A stretch of 29,993 nucleotides of DNA from an uncultured Actinomycetes bacterium (GTDB lineage: Bacteria > Actinomycetota > Thermoleophilia > Solirubrobacterales > 70-9), in the NCBI GenBank assembly GCA_946482365.1, contig CAMLQY010000021.1, positions 1 through 29,993 of the forward strand, written 5' to 3'. Each line of letters opens with the position of its first letter. Positions within the stretch are counted from its first letter, which is position 1. This document shows positions 8,379 through 16,659 of this stretch, piece after piece. The translations under genes were made by a program, and so were the position numbers. Under the pieces are notes generated by a model that worked only from the letters and a program-made list of their open reading frames with translations, did not search any database and was not told the origin of the DNA.

Positions 8379-9536
8379 CTAGGTCGTGTACTCGGCGTTG
8401 ATGCGGACATACTCGTAACCCAGGTCGGAGAACCAGACGTGGGCGCTGTGCTCGCCGCGGCCGAGCCGCAGGCCGAGCTCGGCCTCGGCGACCTCCTCGC
8501 CCAGCTCGACGGCGTCGATCGAGTCGGCCCCGATCTCCTCGAGGTCCTCGCCGGCGAGCGCCATGCCGGCCGCCTGGGCGATCCGGCCCCAGTTGGGGTC
8601 GCGGCCGAAGAGCGCCGTCTTGACCAGCGGCGAGTTGGCGATCGCGCGGGCGACCCGCTCGGCCTCCGCCCCCGAGGCGGCGCCGTCGACCTGGACCCGG
8701 CAGACCCGGTCGGACCCCTCGCCGTCGGCGACGACCTCGATCGCGAGCTGGAGCAGGACGGCCTCGAGCAGCCCCTCGGGCAGCGAGGCCCCCGCTGCGC
8801 CGCTCGCCTGAAGCAGGACGGTGTCGTTGGTGCTCATCTGGCCGTCGACGGTGATCCGCTCGAAGGAGGCGTCGGTGGCGGCGCGCAGCGCCGCGTCGGG
8901 GTCCTCCACCACCGCGTCGGTCTGGACGAAGCAGAGCATCGTCGCCATGTTCGGCTGGATCATGCCGCCCCCCTTCGCCTGGGCGGAAAGCGTCACCCCG
9001 CCGGCGCGCAGCGTGCAGCGCTTCGGCCAGCGGTCGGTGGTGAGGATCGCGTCGGAGAACGCGCCGCCACCTGCCTCCGAGAGGCCGTTCGCGGCCTCGC
9101 CGATGCCGGTCAGCACGGCCTCGACCGGCAGCGGCACGCCGATCACGCCGGTCTCGGCCACGGCAACCGTCTCCGGCCGCAGGTCGAGCCTCGCCGCCGC
9201 CTCGTCGCACATCGCGACCGCATCGGCGTAGCCCTGCTCTCCCGTCTCGGCGTTGGCGTTGCCGGCGTTGACCACGGCGGCGCGGATGGCGCCCTGCTCG
9301 CAGCGCGTCCTGCAGACGCGAACCGGGGCCGCCGCAGAGGCGTTGCGGGTGAGCAGGATCGAGGAGGTCACCTCCGGCGCGTCGCAGACGAGCAGGCCGA
9401 TGTCGGTCTTGCCGCCCCCCTTCAGCCCGCAGTGGGCACCGCCGGCGCGGAAGCCAGGGGCAAGCTGGGCCGGGTCGAGCTCCTCCACCCCGGCGGGGGG
9501 GTCCACCCAGCGCGACTTGAAGAACCCCTGGCTCAT
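8379..9536 (-). CDS. argJ: Bifunctional glutamate N-acetyltransferase / ornithine acetyltransferase
   Basis: ArgJ moves acetyl from N-acetylornithine to glutamate, recycling it, and in bifunctional forms can also use acetyl-CoA, so no argA is needed. The proenzyme is self-cleaved before the nucleophilic Thr; here KGGGMIQPNMATML places that Thr at about residue 199. The TG of ETGVIG near 129-130 would form the oxyanion hole; many relatives have STGVIG, so the preceding residue differs. Length is 385 residues. The ATG at 9536 has a good Shine-Dalgarno (GGAAGGGG, 5-nt spacing), one of very few in this window; an upstream start at 9587 would lie within a hairpin. Confidence 0.96.
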   Translation of the reverse strand: MSQGFFKSRWVDPPAGVEELDPAQLAPGFRAGGAHCGLKGGGKTDIGLLVCDAPEVTSSILLTRNASAAAPVRVCRTRCEQGAIRAAVVNAGNANAETGEQGYADAVAMCDEAAARLDLRPETVAVAETGVIGVPLPVEAVLTGIGEAANGLSEAGGGAFSDAILTTDRWPKRCTLRAGGVTLSAQAKGGGMIQPNMATMLCFVQTDAVVEDPDAALRAATDASFERITVDGQMSTNDTVLLQASGAAGASLPEGLLEAVLLQLAIEVVADGEGSDRVCRVQVDGAASGAEAERVARAIANSPLVKTALFGRDPNWGRIAQAAGMALAGEDLEEIGADSIDAVELGEEVAEAELGLRLGRGEHSAHVWFSDLGYEYVRINAEYTT

Positions 9537-9541
9537 ACCAA

Positions 9542-9549
9542 CCCCTTCC
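9542..9549 (-). promoter_or_regulatory. Ribosome binding site of argJ
   Basis: GGAAGGGG on the minus strand lies 5 nt before the argJ ATG and fixes that start. Its first four bases (GGAA) are also the foot of the adjacent hairpin, so the site may be partly masked when the hairpin forms. Confidence 0.7.
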
Positions 9550-9592
9550 GGTGCGCCTTTGCTCGGAATATGGGGGGAAAGGCGCACTGGAA
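9546..9592 (-). promoter_or_regulatory. Intercistronic hairpin between argC and argJ
   Basis: Arms at 9546-9560 and 9578-9592 pair over 15 bp with one mismatch around a 17-nt loop. It starts 2 nt after the argC stop and its far foot pairs with part of the argJ ribosome binding site. It is the only substantial gap inside the arg unit. It could attenuate transcription, stabilise or process the mRNA, or lower argJ initiation. Confidence 0.6.
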
Positions 9593-9594
9593 CG

Positions 9595-10626
9595 TCATAG
9601 GAGCCCCTCCGTCTCGTCGAGGCCGAGCATCAGATTGAGGTTCTGCACGCCCTGGCCCGAGGCGCCCTTCCAGAGGTTGTCGATCGCCGAGAAGGCGAGG
9701 ACGCGTCCCCGCTCCTCGACGGTGACGTAGACGTGGCACTCGTTTGTGTCGCGCACGTCGCGCAGGCCGGGTGGGCCGTCGACGACGTGGACGAAGGGCT
9801 CGCCCTCGTAGCGCTCGCGGTAGAGCGCCTGCACCTCCTCCTTGGACACCGGCTCGCTCGTCTGCGCGAAGCAGGTGGTGAGCTCGCCCTGGTCGAGCGG
9901 CAGCAGATGGGGCACGAAGACGACCGGCGCCGGACTGCCCAGCGCCGCCAGCTCCTGTTCGATCTCGGGCCGATGCCGGTGGCCCTCGGTCTTGTAGGCG
10001 AAGGCGTTCTCGTCCATCGAGACGTAGTGCATCGCGTCGCCGCCGCCGCGACCGGCGCCGGAGACGCCCTGCTTGGCGTCGATCACGACGTCGGCGAGCA
10101 GCTCCTTCTCGGCCAGCGGCGCCAGCGCGAGCACGCTCGCGGTCGGGTAGCAGCCGGGCGTGGCAACCAGCTTCGCCCGGCGCAGATCGTCGCGGTAGAG
10201 CTCGGTGAGCCCGTAGACCGCGCCCTCGAGCAGCTCCGGCGCACCGTGCTCGCCGTACCAGCGCTCGTAGGTCGACAGGTCGCGCAGGCGGAAGTCGGCG
10301 GAGAGGTCGACCACCAGCGCACCGGCGGCGCGCAGGGCGGCGACCGCAGGGGCGGAGGCGCCGTGCGGGTAGGCGACGATCGCGGCGTCGACCCCCTCGA
10401 TCCGGTCGAGGTCGAGCTCGGTCAGCTCCAGCGGCACCCGATAGCGCGGATACAGGCGGTCGAGCCGGGTGCCGACGTCGCTGCGCGAGGTGACCGCGAC
10501 CAGCTCCAGCTTCGGGTGGCGCCAGACGATCTGCGCCGCCAGCGCCCCGGTGAAGCCGGAGGCGCCGGCGACCAGCACCCGGGCGGCGGGATCGCCGTCG
10601 AGGGGTTGGGTGGGCCGATCAGCCAC
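9595..10626 (-). CDS. argC: N-acetyl-gamma-glutamyl-phosphate reductase
   Basis: It reduces N-acetylglutamyl phosphate to the semialdehyde with NADPH. GASGFTG (21-27) is the dinucleotide loop, ATPGCYPTA carries the catalytic Cys at about residue 159, and DAKQGVSGAGRG plus EGHRHRPEIEQ are conserved substrate-site regions. From GTG at 10626 it has 343 residues, the normal size. This GTG overlaps the end of pheT by 8 nt, coupling the arg genes to pheT; the upstream ATG in frame (10797) would extend far into pheT and reads as unconserved Arg/Ser-rich sequence. Confidence 0.95.
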   Translation of the reverse strand: MADRPTQPLDGDPAARVLVAGASGFTGALAAQIVWRHPKLELVAVTSRSDVGTRLDRLYPRYRVPLELTELDLDRIEGVDAAIVAYPHGASAPAVAALRAAGALVVDLSADFRLRDLSTYERWYGEHGAPELLEGAVYGLTELYRDDLRRAKLVATPGCYPTASVLALAPLAEKELLADVVIDAKQGVSGAGRGGGDAMHYVSMDENAFAYKTEGHRHRPEIEQELAALGSPAPVVFVPHLLPLDQGELTTCFAQTSEPVSKEEVQALYRERYEGEPFVHVVDGPPGLRDVRDTNECHVYVTVEERGRVLAFSAIDNLWKGASGQGVQNLNLMLGLDETEGLL

Positions 10627-13060
10627 GCAGCGACCCCCCGATCTCCTCCAGCGCGGCCTCGATCGAGGCGCGGCACTCGGCGACCTCCTCGTCGGTGAGG
10701 GTCCGGTCGGGCGCGCGGAACTCGAGGCTGAGGGCGAGGCTCTTCTGTCCCTCGCCCAGCTGCTCGCCCTCGTAGAGGTCGAAGACCTCTGCCGCATGCA
10801 GAAGCTCGCCGCCTCCGGTGAGCACGGACTCGCGCAGCTGCGCCGCCGAGATCTCGGTCGGAACGAGCACGGCGATGTCCTGCTTCACGGCCGGGAAGCT
10901 GGTGACGTCCTCGAAGGTCTCCTCACCGGCTGAGGCAGCGGCCATCAGGGCGGCCAGGTCGACTTCGAACGCGACCGCGGCCTCGACGTCCCAAGCCCGG
11001 CAGGCGAGCGGGTGCACCTCGCCGATCCAGCCGACGGCCTCCCCCTTCGCCTCGATCCGGGCGGAGCGGCCCGGATGCAGGAAGGGCTCCTCGGCAGGCT
11101 CGCAGGCGACCTCGGAGCCGAGCTGGCCCGCCAGTCCTTCCAGGGCGCCCTTGAGCGCGAAGAAGTCCGCCGGCTCGCCGTCCCCCCGCCACGAGGCGGC
11201 GGTCAGCGGACCCACCGCGAGACAGCCGATCCGGTGCGGCTCGTGGTCCGGCGCGGCCCTCTCACCCGGGAACTCCTCGCTCGGACCGCTGTCTACGTAG
11301 ACGCGGCCGGACTCGAAGAGGGCGACGCGGTCGGCGCCGTGGGCCCGGTTTCGCTGGGCCACATCGAGCAGGGAGCCGAGCAGGGTGGTCCGCATCACGG
11401 ACTGGTCCTCGGAGAGGGGATTGGAGATGACGACGGGAGCGGCCCGCGGGTCGTCCGCGGGAATCCGCAGCCGCCCCGCCTCGCCTGGATCGGTGAAGCT
11501 CCAACCGACGATTTCGTCGAAGCCGAGGTCCCGCATCGCATCCTCTGCCCGACGCCGCAGCCGCTGCTCACGGGTCAGGCCGCCGACCCGGCCGGCGACC
11601 GCCGGCAGGGTGCTGGGCAGGTGCTCGTCGAGGCCGTGGACCCGGCCGACCTCCTCGATCAGGTCGACCTCGCGGGTGACGTCGTAGTGGCGGTCGGGCG
11701 GGACCGTGACCTCGAGGTCCCCGCCCACAGCCTCGACGCCGAAGCCGAGCCGCTCCAGGTAGGCGACCTGATCCGCCTGCTCGACCGGCATGCCCAGCAG
11801 GCCATCGACCCGCTCGCCGCGCAGGGTCAGCCGCGGCGGCTCCGGGATCCCGGCGGAGACGTCGATCGTCCCCGGCACCAGCTTCGCCCCGCAGAGCTCG
11901 ACCATCAACCGCGAGGCGATCCGCTGCGCCCGCAGGCAGAGCTCGGGGTGCAGCTGCTTCTCGAAGCGCGACGATGCCTCCGAGCGCAGGCCGAGCATTC
12001 GCGAGGTGCGCAGGATGTTGGTCCCGTTCCAGTTGGCGACCTCGAGCAGGACGCTCGTCGTCCCCTCAGAGACCTCGCTGCGCTGCCCACCCATGATCCC
12101 GGCGATCCCGGAAGGCCCGTCGGCGTCGCAGACGAGCACCGTCTCGGCGTCGAAGGCCCGCTCGACGTCGTCGAGGGTCCTCATCTTCTCCCCCTCGGTC
12201 GCGGCGCGGACCGTCAACGCGCCGCCGGGCACGCGGTCGAGGTCGAAGGCGTGCAGCGGCTGCGCGGTCAGCAGCATCACGTAGTTGGTGATGTCGACGA
12301 CGTTGTTGATCGGCCGCTGACCGGCCGCGAGGAGCCGCGCCTGTAGCCAGGCCGGCGAGGGACCGATGGTGACGCCGGTGAAGACGCGGGCTGTGAACCT
12401 GGGGCAGAGCTCGGGCACCTCGACCGAGACCGAGGCGAAGTCGCCGACCTCGCCCTTGCCCTCCGCAGGTGCGTCCTCTGCCCACGGCTCGGGCCCCAGC
12501 GGCGCTCCGCTGATCGCGTGCACCTCGCGGGCGACGCCGTAGACGCCGAAGCAGTCGACCCGGTTCGGCGTCACCTCCAGCTCCAGCACCGGCTCGGCGA
12601 TCGGCAGCACCTCGGCCAGCGGCGTGCCCGGCACGAGCCCGTCGTCCTCGAGCACGAGGATCCCGGAGGACCCCTCCCCCAGCTCCAGCTCGGAGGCGGC
12701 GCAGATCATCCCGGCGGACTCGACCCCGCGCAGCTTCGCCTTGCCGATCTTCATCCCGCCGGGCAGGACGGCGCCGGGCAGCGCCACGGGCACGGTCTGG
12801 CCGGCCGCCACGTTGGCTGCGCCGCAGACGATCGTCCGCTCCCCATCCCCGGTGTCGACCGCGCAGACGCGCAGCCGGTCCGCGTTGGGGTGCGGCTCGG
12901 CGGCGAGCACCCGGCCGACGACGAAGCCCTCGGCCGAGGGCGGGCCGAGGACGCCGACCCGCTCGACCTCGGTGCCGGTCATCGCCAGCCGCTCGGCCAG
13001 CTCCGCGGCCGCCATGCCGGGATCGCAGTGCTCCCGCAGCCATGAGTAGGGCGCCCTCAT
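10619..13060 (-). CDS. pheT: Phenylalanine-tRNA ligase beta subunit
   Basis: PheT pairs with PheS as an alpha2-beta2 enzyme charging tRNA-Phe. It is 813 residues, the usual bacterial length. An N-terminal helix region is followed by a tRNA-binding OB domain (about 45-150, with HPNADRLRVCAVDTG), the B3/B4 and B5 core (TPNRVDCFGVYGVAREV; VDITNYVMLLTAQPLHAFD), the catalytic-like module (RRAEDAMRDLGFDEIVGWSF), and a C-terminal FDX-ACB domain (about 718-813) that binds the anticodon. Its ATG overlaps the pheS stop by 4 nt, and its end overlaps argC. Confidence 0.98.
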   Translation of the reverse strand: MRAPYSWLREHCDPGMAAAELAERLAMTGTEVERVGVLGPPSAEGFVVGRVLAAEPHPNADRLRVCAVDTGDGERTIVCGAANVAAGQTVPVALPGAVLPGGMKIGKAKLRGVESAGMICAASELELGEGSSGILVLEDDGLVPGTPLAEVLPIAEPVLELEVTPNRVDCFGVYGVAREVHAISGAPLGPEPWAEDAPAEGKGEVGDFASVSVEVPELCPRFTARVFTGVTIGPSPAWLQARLLAAGQRPINNVVDITNYVMLLTAQPLHAFDLDRVPGGALTVRAATEGEKMRTLDDVERAFDAETVLVCDADGPSGIAGIMGGQRSEVSEGTTSVLLEVANWNGTNILRTSRMLGLRSEASSRFEKQLHPELCLRAQRIASRLMVELCGAKLVPGTIDVSAGIPEPPRLTLRGERVDGLLGMPVEQADQVAYLERLGFGVEAVGGDLEVTVPPDRHYDVTREVDLIEEVGRVHGLDEHLPSTLPAVAGRVGGLTREQRLRRRAEDAMRDLGFDEIVGWSFTDPGEAGRLRIPADDPRAAPVVISNPLSEDQSVMRTTLLGSLLDVAQRNRAHGADRVALFESGRVYVDSGPSEEFPGERAAPDHEPHRIGCLAVGPLTAASWRGDGEPADFFALKGALEGLAGQLGSEVACEPAEEPFLHPGRSARIEAKGEAVGWIGEVHPLACRAWDVEAAVAFEVDLAALMAAASAGEETFEDVTSFPAVKQDIAVLVPTEISAAQLRESVLTGGGELLHAAEVFDLYEGEQLGEGQKSLALSLEFRAPDRTLTDEEVAECRASIEAALEEIGGSLRG

Positions 13061-14115
13061 GAGAACTGCTCCAGCACGCGCACGTCATTGTCGAAGAAGC
13101 GCCGCAGGTCGGGGACGCCGTGCCGCAGCATCGCGATCCTCTCGACCCCCATGCCGAAGGCGAAGCCCTGGACCCGCTCGGGGTCGTATCCGTTTGCCTC
13201 GACGAAGCCGAGCACGTTGGGGTCGACCATGCCCGCGCCGCCGATCTCGATCCAGCCGATGCCCTTGCAGAGGTTGCAGCGCCCGCCGCCGGCCAGCCCA
13301 CCGGTGCCCTCGCACTGGAAGCAGGAGACGTCGAACTCGACGCTGGGCTCGGTGAAGGGGAAGAAGTGAGGCCGCATCCGCGCCTCCCGGTTGCCGCCGA
13401 AGATCGCCCGCAGCACCTCGTCGAGCGTCCCCTGCAGGTCGGCGAGCGTGATCCCCTCGCCGATCGCCAGCCCCTCCACCTGGTGGAACATCGGGCTGTG
13501 GGTGGCGTCGGAGTCGCGCCGGTAGACCTTGCCGGGGGCGATCATGAAGATCGGCGGCGGCTGGGACTCCATGCTGCGCACCTGCACCGGCGAGGTGTGC
13601 GTGCGCAACAGCACCTCGGGGTCGGACTGCACGTAGAAGGTGTCCTGGAGCATCCGGGCCGGGTGACCGGGCGGGTGGTTGAGCGCGGTGAAGTTGTAGT
13701 AGTCGTGCTCGACCTCGGGGCCCTCCATCACCCGGTAGCCGAGGCCGACCATCACGTCCTCGATCAGCCGCGTGGTGCGGGTGATCAGGTGGATGTGGCC
13801 GACCGGCCGCGGCGGTGCCCCCGGCAGGGTCACGTCGACGCGATCGGTGGCGAGCCGCGATTCCAGCTCGCTCGCGTCGAGAGCGGCGGCGCGCTCCTCG
13901 AGCAGCGACTCCAGCTCCTTGCGGGCCTTGTTGGCGCCGGCGCCGACCTGGCCGCGCTCCTCGGCGGGAAGGTCGGCGATTCCGCGCAGGAGCGTCGTCA
14001 GCTCTGCCTTGCGGCCGAGGTAGCGGACCCGCAGCTCCTCCAGCTCCGCGGTGCCGGGCGCGGCGCCGATCGCCGCGGCAGCCTCGACCCTGATCTCCTC
14101 GATCCGGTCAAGCAT
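13057..14115 (-). CDS. pheS: Phenylalanine-tRNA ligase alpha subunit
   Basis: This is the catalytic class II subunit. An N-terminal coiled coil (about 1-85) contacts tRNA; motif 2 lies around FHQVEGLAIGEGITLADL and FPFTEPSVEFDVSCF; motif 3 is GFAFGMGVERIAMLRHGVPDLR near the end. Between motifs, a CxxC...CxxC pair (CFQCEG, CNLCKG) suggests a small metal-binding loop, present in many bacterial PheS. Length is 352 residues, normal. The ATG overlaps the end of the methyltransferase gene by 8 nt, and the stop overlaps pheT by 4 nt. Confidence 0.98.
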   Translation of the reverse strand: MLDRIEEIRVEAAAAIGAAPGTAELEELRVRYLGRKAELTTLLRGIADLPAEERGQVGAGANKARKELESLLEERAAALDASELESRLATDRVDVTLPGAPPRPVGHIHLITRTTRLIEDVMVGLGYRVMEGPEVEHDYYNFTALNHPPGHPARMLQDTFYVQSDPEVLLRTHTSPVQVRSMESQPPPIFMIAPGKVYRRDSDATHSPMFHQVEGLAIGEGITLADLQGTLDEVLRAIFGGNREARMRPHFFPFTEPSVEFDVSCFQCEGTGGLAGGGRCNLCKGIGWIEIGGAGMVDPNVLGFVEANGYDPERVQGFAFGMGVERIAMLRHGVPDLRRFFDNDVRVLEQFS

Positions 14116-14827
14116 TTTCGGGACCCTCCGGCATGGCGAGCGACGATATCCGCTCGGCGCAAATTGCGGCCACGGCAGCCACGTTGAGCGACTCGGCCCC
14201 GTCGGGGCGCAGGGGGATCGTCACCCGCGCGTCGCAGGCGGCGAGCACCTCGTCCGGCAGGCCCTCGCGCTCGGCGCCGAGGCAGAGCGTCCTCGCGCCA
14301 TTCAGAGCCGTGAGGCCCTCGCCACCGTGGGCGACCAGCGCCACCCGCGGCGACGGCGTCGCCGCGACCTCGGCCCGGGCCACGGCCTGGGCGAAGACCG
14401 AGCCCATGCTGGCCCGCACCGCCTTGGGTGAGAAGGGATCGGCGCAACCGGGGCCGAGCACGACCACCCCGCCGAGCAGGGCGTGGACGCTGCGGAGGAT
14501 CGTGCCGACGTTGCCCGGGTCCCCCACCCCGTGCAGGTACAGGCAGGGCGAGGCACCCGGCTCCGAGAAGCGCCGGGGCCAGACCGCGATCGCCCGCGTG
14601 CCCGAGCCGAGGCTCGAGGCTGCGGCGAGCAGCGAGGGCTCCACCTCCTCGCCTTCGAGCCCGCTGCCCGCAGCGGCGAGGAGGAAGCGCGGCTCCGCGC
14701 CGGCGGCCAGCCCGGCCTCGACCAGATCCTCACCCTCGGTGACGAAGGCCCCCTCGCGCTCGCGGTGCTTGCGGTCGCGCAGCTTGCGGACCAGCTTCAG
14801 CTTCTCGTTGTGGGGGCTCTCGATCAT
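14108..14827 (-). CDS. SpoU/TrmH-family RNA 2'-O-methyltransferase
   Basis: This SAM-dependent enzyme methylates a ribose in rRNA or tRNA. The N-terminal part (about 1-90; NEKLKLVRKLRDRKHREREGAFVTEGEDLV) is an L30e-like substrate-binding domain typical of 23S rRNA methyltransferases. The C-terminal part is a trefoil-knot fold with motif 1 DPGNVGTILRS (103-113), motif 2 LGAEREGLP (183-191) and motif 3 SLNVAAVAAI (213-222). Length is 239 residues. It sits just upstream of pheST, as in many bacteria, and overlaps pheS by 8 nt. It is the first gene of the phe-arg unit after the rplT terminator. The exact target nucleotide cannot be read from sequence. Confidence 0.92.
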   Translation of the reverse strand: MIESPHNEKLKLVRKLRDRKHREREGAFVTEGEDLVEAGLAAGAEPRFLLAAAGSGLEGEEVEPSLLAAASSLGSGTRAIAVWPRRFSEPGASPCLYLHGVGDPGNVGTILRSVHALLGGVVVLGPGCADPFSPKAVRASMGSVFAQAVARAEVAATPSPRVALVAHGGEGLTALNGARTLCLGAEREGLPDEVLAACDARVTIPLRPDGAESLNVAAVAAICAERISSLAMPEGPENA

Positions 14828-14883
14828 CGGCTCTGGTGGGTGGTCGTGTCGTTTTCTTTCTCTGCGTTTCTTCTCCTGGAACG

Positions 14884-14909
14884 AAAAAGCGGGCCGTAAG
14901 ACGGCCCGC
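14884..14909 (-). terminator. Classical Rho-independent terminator after rplT
   Basis: On the minus strand an 8-bp GC stem (GCGGGCCG / CGGCCCGC) with a 5-nt loop (UCUUA) is followed at once by UUUUU. It lies 25 nt after the rplT stop and separates rpmI-rplT from the methyltransferase-phe-arg unit. Confidence 0.92.
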
Positions 14910-14934
14910 CCGGGAAAGTGGAGTCTGGCTGCGG

Positions 14935-15294
14935 CTAGGCGGCCGCACCCTCCCGGGCCAACTCCACGAATCGGCGGAAAGCATCCCGGTCGTTGACCGC
15001 GATGTCGGCGAGCATCTTCCGGTTCACCTCGACGCCGGCCCCGTTGAGGCCGTGGATCAGCTCGGAGTAGCTCATGCCCTCCAGCCGCGCCGCGGCGTTG
15101 ATCCGGGTGATCCAGAGCCGGCGGAACTCGCGCTTGCGGTTGCGCCGGTCCCGGTAGGCGTACATCCCCGACCGCTGCACCTGCTCTTTGGCGAAACGGT
15201 AGGAGGAGTTCTTGCGCCCGAAATAGCCCTTCGCTTCCTTGAGGACTTTGCGGCGCTTCTTGCGCGCGTGGACTGAGCGCTTGACCCGGCTCAC
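14935..15294 (-). CDS. rplT: 50S ribosomal protein L20
   Basis: L20 binds 23S rRNA and is essential for early 50S assembly. The 119-residue sequence is typical: a very basic N-terminal extension ([22 protein letters not shown]), then [13 protein letters not shown] and a globular C-terminus ([25 protein letters not shown]). The start is GTG overlapping the rpmI stop (GTGA, 4 nt). In many bacteria L20 represses the infC-rpmI-rplT operon; here infC is physically separated, so any such control would act on a shorter mRNA. Confidence 0.98.
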   Translation of the reverse strand: MSRVKRSVHARKKRRKVLKEAKGYFGRKNSSYRFAKEQVQRSGMYAYRDRRNRKREFRRLWITRINAAARLEGMSYSELIHGLNGAGVEVNRKMLADIAVNDRDAFRRFVELAREGAAA

Positions 15295-15491
15295 TTGCCG
15301 CCCCCGAGCAGGTGGCGCACCGTCTTCACGTCGGACGGGGCGATCTCGACCGGCCGCGCCATCCGCCGCTTGCGCTTCGGCGACTTCTTCTCGAGGATGT
15401 GGCTCGAGTACGCACGCCGTCCGCGCAGCTTGCCCGTCGCGGTCTTGCGGAAGCGCTTCTTGGCGCCGGAGTGAGTTTTCATCTTGGGCAT
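15291..15491 (-). CDS. rpmI: 50S ribosomal protein L35
   Basis: The 66-residue protein starts [21 protein letters not shown] and is highly basic, as expected of L35. It overlaps rplT by 4 nt. The first ATG fitting the family is at 15491; a much longer frame passing through it is a shadow of the wecB-family gene. The start lies 87 nt from the divergent wecB-family start, so the promoter for rpmI-rplT must be in that gap or within that gene; I see no clear -10 or Shine-Dalgarno for it. Confidence 0.97.
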   Translation of the reverse strand: MPKMKTHSGAKKRFRKTATGKLRGRRAYSSHILEKKSPKRKRRMARPVEIAPSDVKTVRHLLGGGK

Positions 15492-15564
15492 CGGAGTGGC
15501 TATTGAAGCAGACGGGCGCCCTTCGGTGCAGGCACTCTTTCCGGCTGGCGGGCGGAGCGCAGGG

Positions 15565-15570
15565 TACTGT
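15565..15570 (+). promoter_or_regulatory. Candidate -10 box (TACTGT) for the wecB-family gene
   Basis: TACTGT matches TANNNT and ends 8 nt before the ATG, the spacing expected when transcription begins at the start codon itself. No Shine-Dalgarno is convincing. No -35 consensus is seen. Confidence 0.45.
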
Positions 15571-15578
15571 GGCGGCCG

Positions 15579-16655
15579 ATGCGCATCGTCTACGTGGTCG
15601 GTACGCGGCCCAACTTCGTCAAGACCGCCCCGGTGATCGGCGCCCTGCGGGCGCGGCTGCCGGAGGGGTGCCACGTGCTCGTCCACACCGGACAGCACTA
15701 CGACCGGCTGATGTCGGAGGTCTTCCTCGAGGAGCTGGGCGTGCCGGCGCCGGACCACATGCTCGAGGTCGGCTCGGGCAGCCACGCCGAGCAGACGGCG
15801 CGCGTGATGGAGCGACTGGAGCCGGTGCTGGCGGAGGAGCGTCCAGACCTGGTGATCGTTCCCGGCGACGTCAACTCGACCGCGGCGGCGGCCCTGACCG
15901 CGGCGAAGATGCAGATCCCCGTCGCCCACGTGGAGTCGGGCCTGCGCAGCTTCGACCGCACGATGCCCGAGGAGCTGAACCGGATCGTCGCCGACCAGCT
16001 CTCCGACCATCTCTTCCTTCACTGCCGGGACGCCGCGGACAACCTCCGCGCCGAGGGAATCGCCGAGGAGCGCATGCACTTCGTCGGCAACACGATGATC
16101 GACACGCTGGTCGCACTCGAGGGGCGCTTCCGCGCCGCGGCGACCGCAGGACGTCTCGGGGTCGAGCCCGGGGGCTACGTCCTCGTCACCCTCCACCGCC
16201 CCGCCCTGGTTGACGGGCCCCTGCTGGCGGAGACGGTCGCGCAGCTGGCGGCACTGGCGAGCGAGATGCCCGTCGTCTTCCCGGTCCACCCCCGCACGCG
16301 CAAGATGCTGGAGGCCGCCCAACCCCAGTCCGGGCACCAAGACCTGCTGCTCTGCGAGCCGCTCGGCTACCTCGACTTCCTCTCGCTGCTGGCCGACGCC
16401 GGCGCCGTCCTCACCGACTCCGGCGGCATCCAGGAGGAGACGACCTACCTCGGCATCCCCTGCTTCACCCTGCGAGCCAACACCGAGCGCCCGATCACGA
16501 TCGCCCAAGGAACCAACACCCTCCTAGGCCTAGACCCGGCCGCGATCTCCCGAATTCCAGAAGCTCTAACCCAGCGCCCGGCAGAGAGGCCCGACCCACC
16601 CCCCCTCTGGGACGGCCAAGCCTCAGAGCGAATCGCCGACACCCTCGCGGCCTAA
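15579..16655 (+). CDS. wecB: UDP-N-acetylglucosamine 2-epimerase (non-hydrolysing)
   Basis: It interconverts UDP-GlcNAc and UDP-ManNAc, supplying ManNAc units for surface polysaccharide or teichoic-type polymers. The GT-B-like fold is clear: GTRPNFVK (Arg10, Lys15), HTGQHYD (36-42), PGDVNS (Asp97), HVESGLRS (Glu119), PEE (Glu131), TLHRPALVD (His206) and TDSGGIQEE match the active site of E. coli WecB. Length is 358 residues, slightly short of the usual 370-390, mostly at the C-terminus. It is the only plus-strand gene here, lying between infC and rpmI, and converges on infC with 4 nt between stops. The last 45 or so codons use CTA, CCA, AGG and similar codons that are rare in the rest of the gene. 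Confidence 0.93.
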   Translation: MRIVYVVGTRPNFVKTAPVIGALRARLPEGCHVLVHTGQHYDRLMSEVFLEELGVPAPDHMLEVGSGSHAEQTARVMERLEPVLAEERPDLVIVPGDVNSTAAAALTAAKMQIPVAHVESGLRSFDRTMPEELNRIVADQLSDHLFLHCRDAADNLRAEGIAEERMHFVGNTMIDTLVALEGRFRAAATAGRLGVEPGGYVLVTLHRPALVDGPLLAETVAQLAALASEMPVVFPVHPRTRKMLEAAQPQSGHQDLLLCEPLGYLDFLSLLADAGAVLTDSGGIQEETTYLGIPCFTLRANTERPITIAQGTNTLLGLDPAAISRIPEALTQRPAERPDPPPLWDGQASERIADTLAA

Positions 16656-16659
16656 AGGC

